Source: Lutimaribacter saemankumensis
GTDB taxonomy: Bacteria > Pseudomonadota > Alphaproteobacteria > Rhodobacterales > Rhodobacteraceae
Assembly: GCF_900100005.1 (NCBI RefSeq)
Contig: NZ_FNEB01000001.1
Span: forward strand, 884,407 to 948,406
DNA: 64,000 bases
Direction: 5' to 3'
Shown here in pieces: positions 1 to 7,511 of the stretch. The notes under the pieces were generated by a model. That model had not been told where the DNA came from. It made no database searches and worked only from the letters and a program-made list of their open reading frames with translations. A program made the translations under genes and the position numbers. Numbering within the stretch: the first letter of the stretch is position 1; each line of letters starts with the position of its first letter.

Positions 1-360
1 CGCACCCTGGGACTGACACGCACGACGTGGTGCATCCTGTTGGCCGTCGGCAACGAGGGGCTGAGCCAGCCCTCGGACATCGCGGAATTCGTGGGAATCG
101 ACCGCACCGCCACCAGCCGCGCCCTGCGCCACATGGAAGACGACGGCTTGCTTGCCCGGTCGTCCGGCACCGAAGACAAACGCACCAGGCGGGTCGAGCT
201 GACCGAAAAGGGCTGCACCGCGATCCGCGATGCCACCCCGTTTGCACGGGAAAACGCCGCGATCATGGCCGGACAGCTTGACGCCGGCGAGGAAGAAGAG
301 CTCAAACGCCTGCTGACCAAGCTGCGCGGCCCCGACGGTGCGGCGCTCAAGACGCTCTGA
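1..360 (+). CDS. MarR-family transcriptional regulator, 5' end cut by window edge
   Basis: The frame is already open at base 1, so only the last 119 residues are present and the start is outside the window. They contain a winged helix-turn-helix: recognition helix around IDRTATSRALRHMEDDGLL and a charged wing, SGTEDKRTRRVELTEKG, the usual MarR layout, followed by helices that normally form the dimer interface. MarR proteins bind palindromic operators as dimers and release DNA on sensing a small molecule or oxidant. Effector and target cannot be told from here. Its TGA directly abuts the convergent DUF3572 gene. Confidence 0.85.
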   Translation, partial: RTLGLTRTTWCILLAVGNEGLSQPSDIAEFVGIDRTATSRALRHMEDDGLLARSSGTEDKRTRRVELTEKGCTAIRDATPFARENAAIMAGQLDAGEEEELKRLLTKLRGPDGAALKTL

Positions 361-645
361 TCAGGTCCAATGCACCTGCTCGCCGCCGGGCAGCACGGCG
401 CGCGCCTGCCCCGGCCCGTCATAGGGCGTGCCGGTATCGTCGCAGAAACGCACGATCCAGGAATCGTCCATCATCAGGAAATCCAGCACCGCCCCGAGAA
501 AGTCGGGATCGGCCGCGCGTTCGCGCAGGTCTGCCTCGCTCATCCCGGTCGATCCCATGAACACCGGAAGCAGGTCGTCATGGGCCGCCAGCCAGCCAAG
601 GGCGGTCAGTGCAAGGGTTTCGGCGGATTCGCGCGAGTAGGACAA
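361..645 (-). CDS. DUF3572 family protein
   Basis: A small soluble protein of 94 residues matching the alphaproteobacterial DUF3572 pattern: an N-terminal SRESAETLALTALGWLA helix, a central DPDFLGAVLDFLMMDD and the C-terminal end PGGEQVHWT. No function is established for the family. The start is uncertain: no ATG lies near the conserved N-terminus, and I chose TTG at 645 because it sits four codons before SRES. The frame stays open further upstream, but that part does not look like the family. The gene is divergent from the diguanylate cyclase, with about 80 bp between them for both promoters. Confidence 0.7.
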   Translation of the reverse strand: MSYSRESAETLALTALGWLAAHDDLLPVFMGSTGMSEADLRERAADPDFLGAVLDFLMMDDSWIVRFCDDTGTPYDGPGQARAVLPGGEQVHWT

Positions 646-727
646 TTTGAACGATCCCGGAAAGGTTTTCTTAACCTCTCGCCATAAAGACTGAGCGCGT
701 TGAAATTGCAAGCTGCGGGTCTCTGCC

Positions 728-2113
728 ATGCCAGGCCGTGTACTGATCGTTGACTCCGTGTCCACCAATCGTATCGTCCTGCGGGCGCGGCTTGCCGCCG
801 CGTTCTTCGACGTCGAGCAGGCCGCAAGCGGACGCGACGCCATCGGGCATCTGAACAATGGCGCGCCATCGCTGGCGATCATCGCCGCCGACCTGCCCGA
901 CATGCCGGGCATCGCGCTTTGCCAGCGGATACGCGCCCGCCATCCCGCGGGAACGCTGCCGATCATCATGGTGGCCCGGACGCTGGATACCTGCCAGCGC
1001 CTTGACGCGTTGCAGGCCGGCGCGGATGTCGTTCTGGAACGGCCGTTGAACGAGGCGCTTCTGTTATCGCGCATCCGCTGCCTTCTGCGCGCCACCGGCG
1101 GGATGGAAGAACTGCGCCTGCGCGAAGGAAGCAACCGCGCACTTGGGCTTTCCGAGGCGGCGCAGGGCTTTCACGGCCCCGGCCGCATCGCCATAATCGG
1201 TGGCCCCGAACAGCGCGCGAACCTGCTGGCCGGATCGTTGAATGACAGGTTGATACACCGAGTGGACAGGGCTCAGGGGCTGGATCTTCTGCGCTCAAGT
1301 AACAGGCGCGGCCGGCCGGACCTGGGGATCGTTCTGCTGTCGAATGCCGCTGACGACAACGGCATGCACGTCATCGCCGCGCTGCGCGCCCAGCCGGAAA
1401 CCCGCAATCTCGCCATCATGGCGTTGCTTGCCGAGGACGACGACGCGTTGATGGCCGAAGCTTTGGATCACGGCGCGAACGACGCGATGGCGCTTGCGGG
1501 CCCGAAGGCCGAACTCGATCTCCGGCTGGAAAGGTTGATCGTCGGGAAACGCCGCGCAGACCGGCTGCGCGACACGGTGCATGACGGGTTGCGCGCCGCC
1601 GTGACGGACCCGCTGACAGGTCTTTACAATCGCCGTCACGCCCTGCCCCAACTGGGACGGATGGCGCAAGAGGCGTGCGACCACGGCGAAAGCCTTGCCG
1701 TCATGATAGCGGACCTCGATCATTTCAAATCGGTGAACGACCGCTTCGGTCACGCGGCGGGCGATGCCGTTCTGAAGAAGGTGGCGCAAAGACTGCGCAC
1801 CGCCCTGCGGCCCGGCGATTTGCTGGCGCGCATCGGCGGCGAGGAGTTTCTGATCGCAATGCCGCGACTGTCGTGCCACGACGCACAGGCTGCGGCCCGC
1901 ATGCTCTGCCGCGCCGTCGGGAAATCCCCGATACCCGTCGCGGGATGCCCGGCCACCATCCGCCAGACCGTCAGCGTGGGTCTCGCCATGAGCGGTCACA
2001 CAAGCGCCGTCCCATCCGGCGAGGCCCTTCTGGAACAAGCGGATCGCGCGCTTTATTCGGCGAAATCCTGCGGGCGCAACACCGTCACGCTGGCCGAGCA
2101 ATCCGCCGCCTAG
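728..2113 (+). CDS. PleD-like diguanylate cyclase with two degenerate receiver domains
   Basis: 461 residues in PleD order: REC1 (about 1-120), REC2 (about 155-280), GGDEF (about 295-455). The GGDEF domain is intact: GGEEF at residues 370-374 and the inhibitory RxxD site (R361-D364) just before it. It should therefore make cyclic di-GMP from two GTP and be subject to product inhibition. REC1 keeps the family sequence around it but has lost every key residue at PleD numbering: S10 where an acidic pocket residue is expected, A53 at the phospho-acceptor Asp, A83 at the Thr and R105 at the Lys. Phosphorylation of REC1 is therefore unlikely. REC2 is also divergent, as in PleD. The gene overlaps the next gene tail-to-tail by 4 bp. 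Confidence 0.9.
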   Translation: MPGRVLIVDSVSTNRIVLRARLAAAFFDVEQAASGRDAIGHLNNGAPSLAIIAADLPDMPGIALCQRIRARHPAGTLPIIMVARTLDTCQRLDALQAGADVVLERPLNEALLLSRIRCLLRATGGMEELRLREGSNRALGLSEAAQGFHGPGRIAIIGGPEQRANLLAGSLNDRLIHRVDRAQGLDLLRSSNRRGRPDLGIVLLSNAADDNGMHVIAALRAQPETRNLAIMALLAEDDDALMAEALDHGANDAMALAGPKAELDLRLERLIVGKRRADRLRDTVHDGLRAAVTDPLTGLYNRRHALPQLGRMAQEACDHGESLAVMIADLDHFKSVNDRFGHAAGDAVLKKVAQRLRTALRPGDLLARIGGEEFLIAMPRLSCHDAQAAARMLCRAVGKSPIPVAGCPATIRQTVSVGLAMSGHTSAVPSGEALLEQADRALYSAKSCGRNTVTLAEQSAA

Positions 2114-2628
2114 TCGCGATGGTGCATGCCGTCCCGCTTGCCGCCGTGCCTGCTGACCCTTTGCAGTTCCTGTTCCAGCCGGTCGGCGAAGGCGCGGCGT
2201 TCCTGCGGGGTCATGGCCGCGACCCGGTCCAGCATCAGCGACCGGGCGGTGGACTGGATATCCGAGCCGATGGCGAACTGCGCCGCGATCTGGGCGGCCA
2301 ACGCATCGCGGTCGAACGCATCGGCCCGCAGGGTTTCCAGGATTGCACCGAAGCTGGAACGCAATTCGGCCCGCAATGCCTGCCGGTCGGGCAGTTCGGC
2401 GCGCATGGCGTCGCGGATGGCGCGGCGGTCGTCCTCGCCCAGGGCACGGATATAGGCGACGCTGATGCGGTCGGTCCGGGGGCTGCGGTCGCGGTCATGG
2501 TAGCCATGCCGCCAGGCCGCGCCCGCGAAAAGCCCAACGACTGCCAGGTTCAACGCAAGCGAAGCAAACAGCAAAACCCGCAGCCAGGGTTTCATTCGCA
2601 CGGACGGCGTCTTGTCCAGGTCACTCAT
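2110..2628 (-). CDS. CpxP/Spy-like periplasmic protein (heavy-metal sensor family)
   Basis: 172 residues: a short cytoplasmic N-terminus, one membrane segment (about 14-36, WLRVLLFASLALNLAVVGLF), then a helical periplasmic part rich in Arg, Asp and Ala with LTPQ-type sequence (MTPQERRAFADRLEQELQ) typical of the LTXXQ/CpxP-like metal-sensor group. The C-terminus ends in a His-containing tail (GMHHRD). Proteins of this kind modulate envelope stress signalling or bind metal. It follows the membrane partner of the ECF sigma factor by only 3 bp, so it is very likely the last gene of that operon. The assignment rests on fold-like features rather than a decisive motif. Confidence 0.7.
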   Translation of the reverse strand: MSDLDKTPSVRMKPWLRVLLFASLALNLAVVGLFAGAAWRHGYHDRDRSPRTDRISVAYIRALGEDDRRAIRDAMRAELPDRQALRAELRSSFGAILETLRADAFDRDALAAQIAAQFAIGSDIQSTARSLMLDRVAAMTPQERRAFADRLEQELQRVSRHGGKRDGMHHRD

Positions 2629-2631
2629 CGC

Positions 2632-3006
2632 TTACCCCTCTTCCAACGCCAGAAGGTCCAACTCGACCCCCGGCAACATGCCGACCAACGCAGACTCGCC
2701 CGCGCCGAAACCGGCCAACGGCAAATCGTTCAACGCGGCGGGCGGGCTTACCCCCAACCACAATCCGGCCAAGCCGGCACTGACCAGTCCGGCCATTGCC
2801 GGCCAGCCGCCGATCGCCTCGCGCAATTGCGCGAACCGGACGCGCGGGCCGCGCCGCGCAGGGGCCTTGACCCTGGCAGCCTGTACGGCCTCGGCATCCG
2901 CCAGGACGCGTGCCATCAAATCCCCCGAAGGGCCCGGCGCCGTCGCGCGCGCGGACTCGAAGAAGGTCTCGAGCCCGGTTTCGTTCCTGTCAGTCCCAGC
3001 CATCAT
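2632..3006 (-). CDS. putative membrane-anchored regulator (anti-sigma-like) of the adjacent ECF sigma factor
   Basis: About 124 residues, with a soluble N-terminus (DRNETGLETFFESARATAP, residues about 5-24), an arginine-rich stretch, one hydrophobic segment (about 65-86) and a short non-cytoplasmic tail. The start is one of two adjacent ATG codons (3006 or 3003) that lie inside the end of the sigma factor gene, giving a 15-17 bp overlap and tight translational coupling. Its size, single membrane segment and position directly after an ECF sigma gene suggest an anti-sigma factor, but no ZAS zinc motif (HxxxCxxC) is present. The role is inferred from context. Confidence 0.6.
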   Translation of the reverse strand: MMAGTDRNETGLETFFESARATAPGPSGDLMARVLADAEAVQAARVKAPARRGPRVRFAQLREAIGGWPAMAGLVSAGLAGLWLGVSPPAALNDLPLAGFGAGESALVGMLPGVELDLLALEEG

Positions 3007-3580
3007 CGAACCCCAGTTCCGCGCGTCGCGATGCCAAAGCATCGCTCAGCGCCCGTTTTCCCCGCGCGGTCAGCGATTCCACCGCCTCCACGCCTATTTC
3101 CATGATCTCGGCGATCTCGGGGTTGGATAACCCTTCGATATGCCGCAACACCACCGCCTGGCGCTGCCGTTCGGGCAGTAGACCGAGCGCCATCTGCAAC
3201 GCATCCGCACGCGCCTGCTGCAACAACCCCTGCTCGGCCCCGGGCGCGTCGTCCTCGGGCTCCGGCACGGCATCCAAATCCACGCCGCGCCGCCGGCGCA
3301 GCCGGTCGGTGCAGAGGTTCGCCACCACCCGATAGAGCCAGGTTGTGACCTTCGCCTCGCCCTGCCGCCATTCGGGGGCGATGCGCCAGAGCCGCATCAT
3401 TGCCTCCTGCGCCACGTCTTCGGCCTCGTCCCGGTCGCCCAGCAGGCGATAGGCATGGGCCATGACCCGCGGCGTCATGCGCAGCGTCAGGGCCCGCGCA
3501 GCCGTACCGTCGCCGTTTGCGAACAGCGTCAGCAAGGCCTCGTCGGGCACATCGTCCATGGCGTCAAACGGCATTTTCAT
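2990..3580 (-). CDS. ECF-type RNA polymerase sigma factor
   Basis: 196 residues with sigma region 2 (about 25-95, including AYRLLGDRDEAEDVAQEAMM and the -10-binding helix WLYRVVANLCTDRLRRRR) and sigma region 4 (about 125-185, LPERQRQAVVLRHIEGLSNPEIAEIM with its helix-turn-helix). Regions 1 and 3 are absent, as in extracytoplasmic-function sigma factors. GTG at 3583 is possible, but ATG at 3580 or 3574 sits better behind the GGACGG sequence. It overlaps its downstream membrane partner and lies behind the EF-hand gene, from which a strong hairpin separates it. The promoter class it reads is not known from the sequence. Confidence 0.9.
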   Translation of the reverse strand: MKMPFDAMDDVPDEALLTLFANGDGTAARALTLRMTPRVMAHAYRLLGDRDEAEDVAQEAMMRLWRIAPEWRQGEAKVTTWLYRVVANLCTDRLRRRRGVDLDAVPEPEDDAPGAEQGLLQQARADALQMALGLLPERQRQAVVLRHIEGLSNPEIAEIMEIGVEAVESLTARGKRALSDALASRRAELGFDDGWD

Positions 3581-3620
3581 CACCCGTCCGGCCTACCCCG
3601 CAACCACGAAAACCACAATC

Positions 3621-3643
3621 GGGGCCGCGCCACGCGCGGCCCC
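3621..3643 (-). terminator. hairpin terminator after the EF-hand gene
   Basis: A perfect 10-bp inverted repeat (GGGGCCGCGC, loop CAC, GCGCGGCCCC), followed on the minus strand by a T-containing run (GTGGTTTT). It lies 11 bp past the EF-hand stop and 40 bp before the sigma factor start, so it should end or attenuate EF-hand transcription before the sigma operon. Confidence 0.65.
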
Positions 3644-3654
3644 GTCTGGCGCAA

Positions 3655-4185
3655 TCAGTCGCGCATATGGTGGTATCCTTCGCCATCGCCATGGCCGTGC
3701 TCGTGATGATCACGCTTGCCAAAGCCGCGATGCTCACCACGCTCGCCCATCCTGTCGCGCATCCGGGCCATTTCATCCTTGGTCACGGCCCCGTCGCCAT
3801 CGGCATCCACACGCTCCAGCATGCGCACCATGCGGGCGCCACCCATCTCTTCGAAGCTCAGTTTGCCGTCGCCGTCACTGTCGCGCCACGCCAGCATCCT
3901 GGCGTGACGCTCGGCGGCGCGTTCGGCGGCGCGGGCCTGTGCAGCGGCGACCATTTCCTCGGCGCTCAGCGCGCCGTCGCCATCGGTGTCGCTTTCGGCA
4001 AAGCGCGCTTTGGCGCCCGCCTCGATCTCGGCGCGGGTCAGCTTGCCGTCACCGTCGGCATCCATCGCCTCGAAATCGAAACGCGGACCACCGTCGCGGC
4101 CCATGCCGCCCATCGGGCTTGCCAGAACCGCGGTGCCGGCGATGATGGCCACGGCCAGGCCGGGAATCAGGATTGCAGGTTTCAT
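3655..4185 (-). CDS. secreted EF-hand calcium-binding protein with His-rich tail
   Basis: 176 residues: an N-terminal signal or anchor segment (about 3-23), then four canonical EF-hand loops at about 42, 66, 102 and 127, each beginning DxDGDG (DADGDGKLT, DTDGDGALS, DSDGDGKLS, DADGDGAVT). The last 20 residues are rich in His, Gly and Asp (HHEHGHGDG). Calcium binding outside the cytoplasm is the obvious role; the His tail could bind another metal. It lies upstream of the ECF sigma / membrane partner / CpxP-like genes on the same strand, separated by a terminator-like hairpin. Together they suggest an envelope sensing module. Confidence 0.85.
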   Translation of the reverse strand: MKPAILIPGLAVAIIAGTAVLASPMGGMGRDGGPRFDFEAMDADGDGKLTRAEIEAGAKARFAESDTDGDGALSAEEMVAAAQARAAERAAERHARMLAWRDSDGDGKLSFEEMGGARMVRMLERVDADGDGAVTKDEMARMRDRMGERGEHRGFGKRDHHEHGHGDGEGYHHMRD

Positions 4186-4406
4186 TGCGTCACTCCGTTG
4201 TTTTTCGGTTCCGACCGGGGCTGTATCTTCCCCGGTTCTGTGGGTTCAAACGGGGCCACCCCGGCTTTCCGTCGCACAAAACCTCATCGCTCACGCAGCC
4301 GTGATAGCCGCATTTTTGCGACATCCCGCCGCAAGGACATCTCGTCCCCTTTCAGCACCGGCCCCGATCCCCCATTGTATGCGTCGTGCGAACGAGGGAA
4401 CCGAAC

Positions 4407-4796
4407 ATGTTTGATCACACGTCACAGGTCGACGACCGTGAGACCTGGCCCGCCGTCTGGAAGGGCTGGCGGCAGAAATGCCCGAATTGCGGCAGCGGCC
4501 CGCTGATGAAGGGCTATCTGAACGTTCGACGCAGCTGCCCGGTCTGCAAGCAGGAACTGTTCCACCACCGCGCCGATGACGGGCCGGCCTACCTGACGAT
4601 CCTGATCGTCGGGCACATCATGGCGCCGCTTCTGCATATCGTCTTTGTGCAGTTCCGCCCCGAGCCGCTGATCCTTTTCACCATTTTCGCTATTGGCTGT
4701 GTCGCGCTCTCCCTCTACCTTCTGCCCAGGTTGAAAGGGGCGATGATCGGGTTCCAGTGGGCCCGATACATGCACGGGTTCGCAAAACCCGGCTGA
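4407..4796 (+). CDS. DUF983 family zinc-ribbon membrane protein
   Basis: 129 residues. An N-terminal zinc ribbon with two CxxC pairs (CPNCGSGPLMKG and CPVC) is followed by two membrane helices (about 60-100), the DUF983 pattern common in alphaproteobacteria. The start is ATG at 4407, 7 bp after GAGGGA; an upstream in-frame ATG at 4386 has no such site. The family's function is unknown, although it is often near respiratory or envelope genes. Here it is followed after 29 bp by a Nudix hydrolase, probably in one transcript. Confidence 0.85.
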   Translation: MFDHTSQVDDRETWPAVWKGWRQKCPNCGSGPLMKGYLNVRRSCPVCKQELFHHRADDGPAYLTILIVGHIMAPLLHIVFVQFRPEPLILFTIFAIGCVALSLYLLPRLKGAMIGFQWARYMHGFAKPG

Positions 4797-4825
4797 AAGA
4801 CGCCCCCACCTACGAGGGGAGCACC

Positions 4826-5542
4826 ATGACAATCGACAAGACCGCCATCCGCAACGCAGCCACGGTGATCGTGCTGCGCAACCGCCATGACGACCCGCAT
4901 GTCCTCATGGGTCAGCGCGGATCGGCGGCTGCGTTCATGCCCAACAAGTTCGTCTTTCCGGGCGGGGCGGTCGATGCCGAGGATGCCGATGTGCCGCTGG
5001 CCAGCCAGATGCCGGAAATATGCCGCGCGCGCCTGGCCGAAGATGCCGATCCGTCGCTGATCCATGCCCTGTCGGCCGCCGCGATCCGCGAATTGTGGGA
5101 GGAAACCGGCCTGATACTCGGCCAGCCCGGCGACTGGCCGGGCGAGGTGCCCGCCGACTGGGCGGGGTTTGCCGAAACCGGGCACGTGCCGTCCGCCCAT
5201 CCGCTGCAATTCGTCTTTCGCGCCATCACGCCGCCCGGACGCCCGCGCCGCTTCGATGCGCGGTTTTTCCTGATCGACGCCGACGAGGTGGCCAGCGATC
5301 TCGACGATTTCTCGGCCGCCTGCGACGAGCTTTCGCACCTGCAATGGGTCCGGCTGCCCGAGGTGCGCAAGTTCGACCTGCCCTTCATCACCGAGGTCGT
5401 CCTGGCCGAGGTCGCCGCCCGTGCGCACGACCCCGAGCCGCCCCAAAGCGTTCCGTTCTTTCGTAACAACGAGGAAGAAAGCCTGTTCCTGCGCCTTGGT
5501 GGCGTCGGCCCGCTGACCGGGCGCAAGCACGACTACAAATAA
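4826..5542 (+). CDS. Nudix hydrolase with extended Nudix box
   Basis: 238 residues, start ATG at 4826 behind GAGGGGA. The Nudix signature is split: the Gly-rich start (FPGGAVDAED) and the catalytic helix (AAIRELWEETGLIL, the REUxEExGU part) are separated by about 35 extra residues. This resembles the NUDT19-like and CoA-diphosphatase-like branch more than MutT. Such enzymes hydrolyse nucleoside diphosphates linked to another moiety, for example CoA derivatives, using Mg2+ held by the Glu residues. The substrate is not predictable. It ends 1 bp before the convergent transporter gene. Confidence 0.85.
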   Translation: MTIDKTAIRNAATVIVLRNRHDDPHVLMGQRGSAAAFMPNKFVFPGGAVDAEDADVPLASQMPEICRARLAEDADPSLIHALSAAAIRELWEETGLILGQPGDWPGEVPADWAGFAETGHVPSAHPLQFVFRAITPPGRPRRFDARFFLIDADEVASDLDDFSAACDELSHLQWVRLPEVRKFDLPFITEVVLAEVAARAHDPEPPQSVPFFRNNEEESLFLRLGGVGPLTGRKHDYK

Positions 5543-5543
5543 G

Positions 5544-6446
5544 TCAGACCAGCAGGATCAGCGCCAGCACGCTTCCAGTGACCAGCGCGATCCCGCCCAA
5601 TTCTTTCCCGGTCAGCTTTTCGCCGAAGACCAGCACCGACACGGCCAGCGAAAATACCAGCTCGACCTGACCCACGGCGTTCACGTAGGCCGCGTTTTGC
5701 AAGGTGAAGGCGGTGAACCAGCACAGGCTGCCCGCCATCGAGGTCAGGCCGATCCACTTGGCCGATTTGTGCGCGGACAGCACGCGCCCCACCTGCCCCG
5801 GTTCCCGCCACAGCAGCCAAGCGCCAAGGCCAATCATCTGTGACGTCGCGACCGCCGCCAGCGTCACCAGCGCGCGCAGGCCCGGATCGTCGCTGGCCAG
5901 TTCCAGCGACGCGCCGCGATAGGTCACACCGGATACCGCGAACAGCACCCCCGACAGCAGCCCCAACCCCGCCGCCGGGTTCATCACCCGCCGGCGCCAG
6001 TTGCCGTCGATCTCGGGCATGTCGGACAACATCAGCACCCCGAACAACCCCAGCAGGATCGCCGCCAGCGCGCCCAGGCTCACGCCTTCGCCGAGCACGA
6101 TCAATCCGACCAGCGCGGTCTGCACGACCTCGGTTTTCTTGAAGGTGATGCCGACCGCAAAGTTGCGCCGTTTGAACAGCAGCACCACACAGACCGTGGC
6201 CAGGATCTGCGCCAGCCCGCCGGTCAGCGCGTAGGCCCAGAACGTACCGTTCAGCCCCGGCAACGTCTGTGCAGAGGCCCACAGGTAGACAGGCACCAGC
6301 AGCAACACCAGCGGCGCGCTGAACACAAAGCGCGCGAACGTGGCACCCGCCGCCGAAAGCGCGGCGGCGGAAAGCTGCTTTTGCAGCATGAATCGCACCG
6401 TTTGAAAGGCGGCGGCGCAGAAAGTGACCCAGACCCATGGTTCCAT
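5544..6446 (-). CDS. EamA/DMT-superfamily transporter
   Basis: 300 residues of mostly hydrophobic sequence forming about ten membrane helices in two EamA-like halves. The first half contains FKKTEVVQTALVGLIVLGE, the second VNAVGQVELVFSLAVSVLVFGEK, the repeated motif of drug/metabolite transporters. DMT proteins usually export small metabolites across the inner membrane, but the substrate cannot be told. It is convergent with the Nudix gene and follows the desaturase on the minus strand after 21 bp, so the two may be co-transcribed. Confidence 0.85.
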   Translation of the reverse strand: MEPWVWVTFCAAAFQTVRFMLQKQLSAAALSAAGATFARFVFSAPLVLLLVPVYLWASAQTLPGLNGTFWAYALTGGLAQILATVCVVLLFKRRNFAVGITFKKTEVVQTALVGLIVLGEGVSLGALAAILLGLFGVLMLSDMPEIDGNWRRRVMNPAAGLGLLSGVLFAVSGVTYRGASLELASDDPGLRALVTLAAVATSQMIGLGAWLLWREPGQVGRVLSAHKSAKWIGLTSMAGSLCWFTAFTLQNAAYVNAVGQVELVFSLAVSVLVFGEKLTGKELGGIALVTGSVLALILLV

Positions 6447-6467
6447 GCGGCCCCTTCTGCCCCGGAT

Positions 6468-7430
6468 TTACCCCCGGCGCCAGATCGGATGCGGCACCGG
6501 GTCTTTTGCCTTGAACAGGTAGCGCCGGAAAACCTCGGTGTAGGAGCGGTAGACATAGGATTCGTTCCGGCGGCGGTAATGATCACGGTGACGCCGGTAC
6601 AACGCGGGTAGCTTGTACCAGGCCACCCGCGGATGCATGTGATGGACCACATGCAGGTTGTTGTTCAGGAACATGAGCGCCAGTGGCCCGCGGTCCTCGA
6701 TGATGACGGTGCGGGCGCGGGCGCGGTCATGTGCGCGATGTTCCAGGAATGTGCGGATTTTCAGGATCGACAACGCGGCATAGCTGGACAGCAGGAAGGC
6801 CCAGACCGGCATCTGCCCGATTGTGCCGATCCACCACAGCACCAGCGTCACCGCCGGCACATGCCACAGCCAGGCCGCCAGCACCCCCGGCGCACCGGCC
6901 CTGATCAGCCGCCAGTCCGCCGCCATGAACGCCACCTGCCCCACCAGCGGACCCAGAACCATGCGCCCCAGCAGTGTGTTGTTCACCCGCAGCACCGACC
7001 GCTGCCAGCCCGGCAGACGCGCCCATACAGCCGGGTCCAGATAGTTCGACTCCGGGTCGTCATAGGGGTCGGTCAGGATTTCGTCATGGTGATGCGCCAG
7101 ATGCGTGTCATGGAAACGGCGATAAGGGATGGCCAGGCCCAGAGCGGGGAAAACAAGCGCCTCGTTCAGCCACGCGCGCCGGAACGGGTGCCCGTGCAGC
7201 GCCTCGTGACAGAGCGAGGAATGCAGCGCCGCGGCAAAGGTGACCAGGACCATGCCCGCAGGCAGCCACAATGCCGCGACCCAGGTCGTGCCCAGCGCCC
7301 AGAGCGCATAGCTCAACGTCAGCAACGCCAGCGTCGGCCATTCCACTGCATCCGCATGCCTCAGATCGCCCTGCCGCCCCGATTTTCCGCCGGTCACCTT
7401 GCCCCCTGTCTGTTTCTGTCGTGAATTCAA
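6468..7430 (-). CDS. membrane fatty acid desaturase
   Basis: 320 residues with the three histidine clusters of membrane di-iron desaturases: HEALH (about residue 75), HLAHHH (about 110) and HVVHHMHP (about 260), separated by hydrophobic segments. The enzyme should introduce a double bond or hydroxyl into a lipid chain using O2 and reduced electron carriers in the inner membrane. It is divergent from an XRE-type regulator across an AT-rich 81-bp gap that carries a candidate operator, suggesting that this regulator controls it. Confidence 0.85.
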   Translation of the reverse strand: MNSRQKQTGGKVTGGKSGRQGDLRHADAVEWPTLALLTLSYALWALGTTWVAALWLPAGMVLVTFAAALHSSLCHEALHGHPFRRAWLNEALVFPALGLAIPYRRFHDTHLAHHHDEILTDPYDDPESNYLDPAVWARLPGWQRSVLRVNNTLLGRMVLGPLVGQVAFMAADWRLIRAGAPGVLAAWLWHVPAVTLVLWWIGTIGQMPVWAFLLSSYAALSILKIRTFLEHRAHDRARARTVIIEDRGPLALMFLNNNLHVVHHMHPRVAWYKLPALYRRHRDHYRRRNESYVYRSYTEVFRRYLFKAKDPVPHPIWRRG

Positions 7431-7456
7431 TCCCTTGCTAGAGCATCACCGCAGAT

Positions 7457-7470
7457 TTCAGAATTCCGAA
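7457..7470. promoter_or_regulatory. candidate operator palindrome between desaturase and XRE regulator
   Basis: TTCAGAATTCCGAA is a 14-bp near-perfect palindrome (TTC-n-GAATTC-n-GAA) in the 81-bp divergent gap. The gap is far more AT-rich than its surroundings (TATGATTAACAATTTTCACG follows), so it probably holds both promoters. The palindrome is a reasonable binding site for the adjacent helix-turn-helix protein. This is inference from position and symmetry only. Confidence 0.3.
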
Positions 7471-7511
7471 TATGATTAACAATTTTCACGATTGATGATA
7501 TTAGTCACCAT

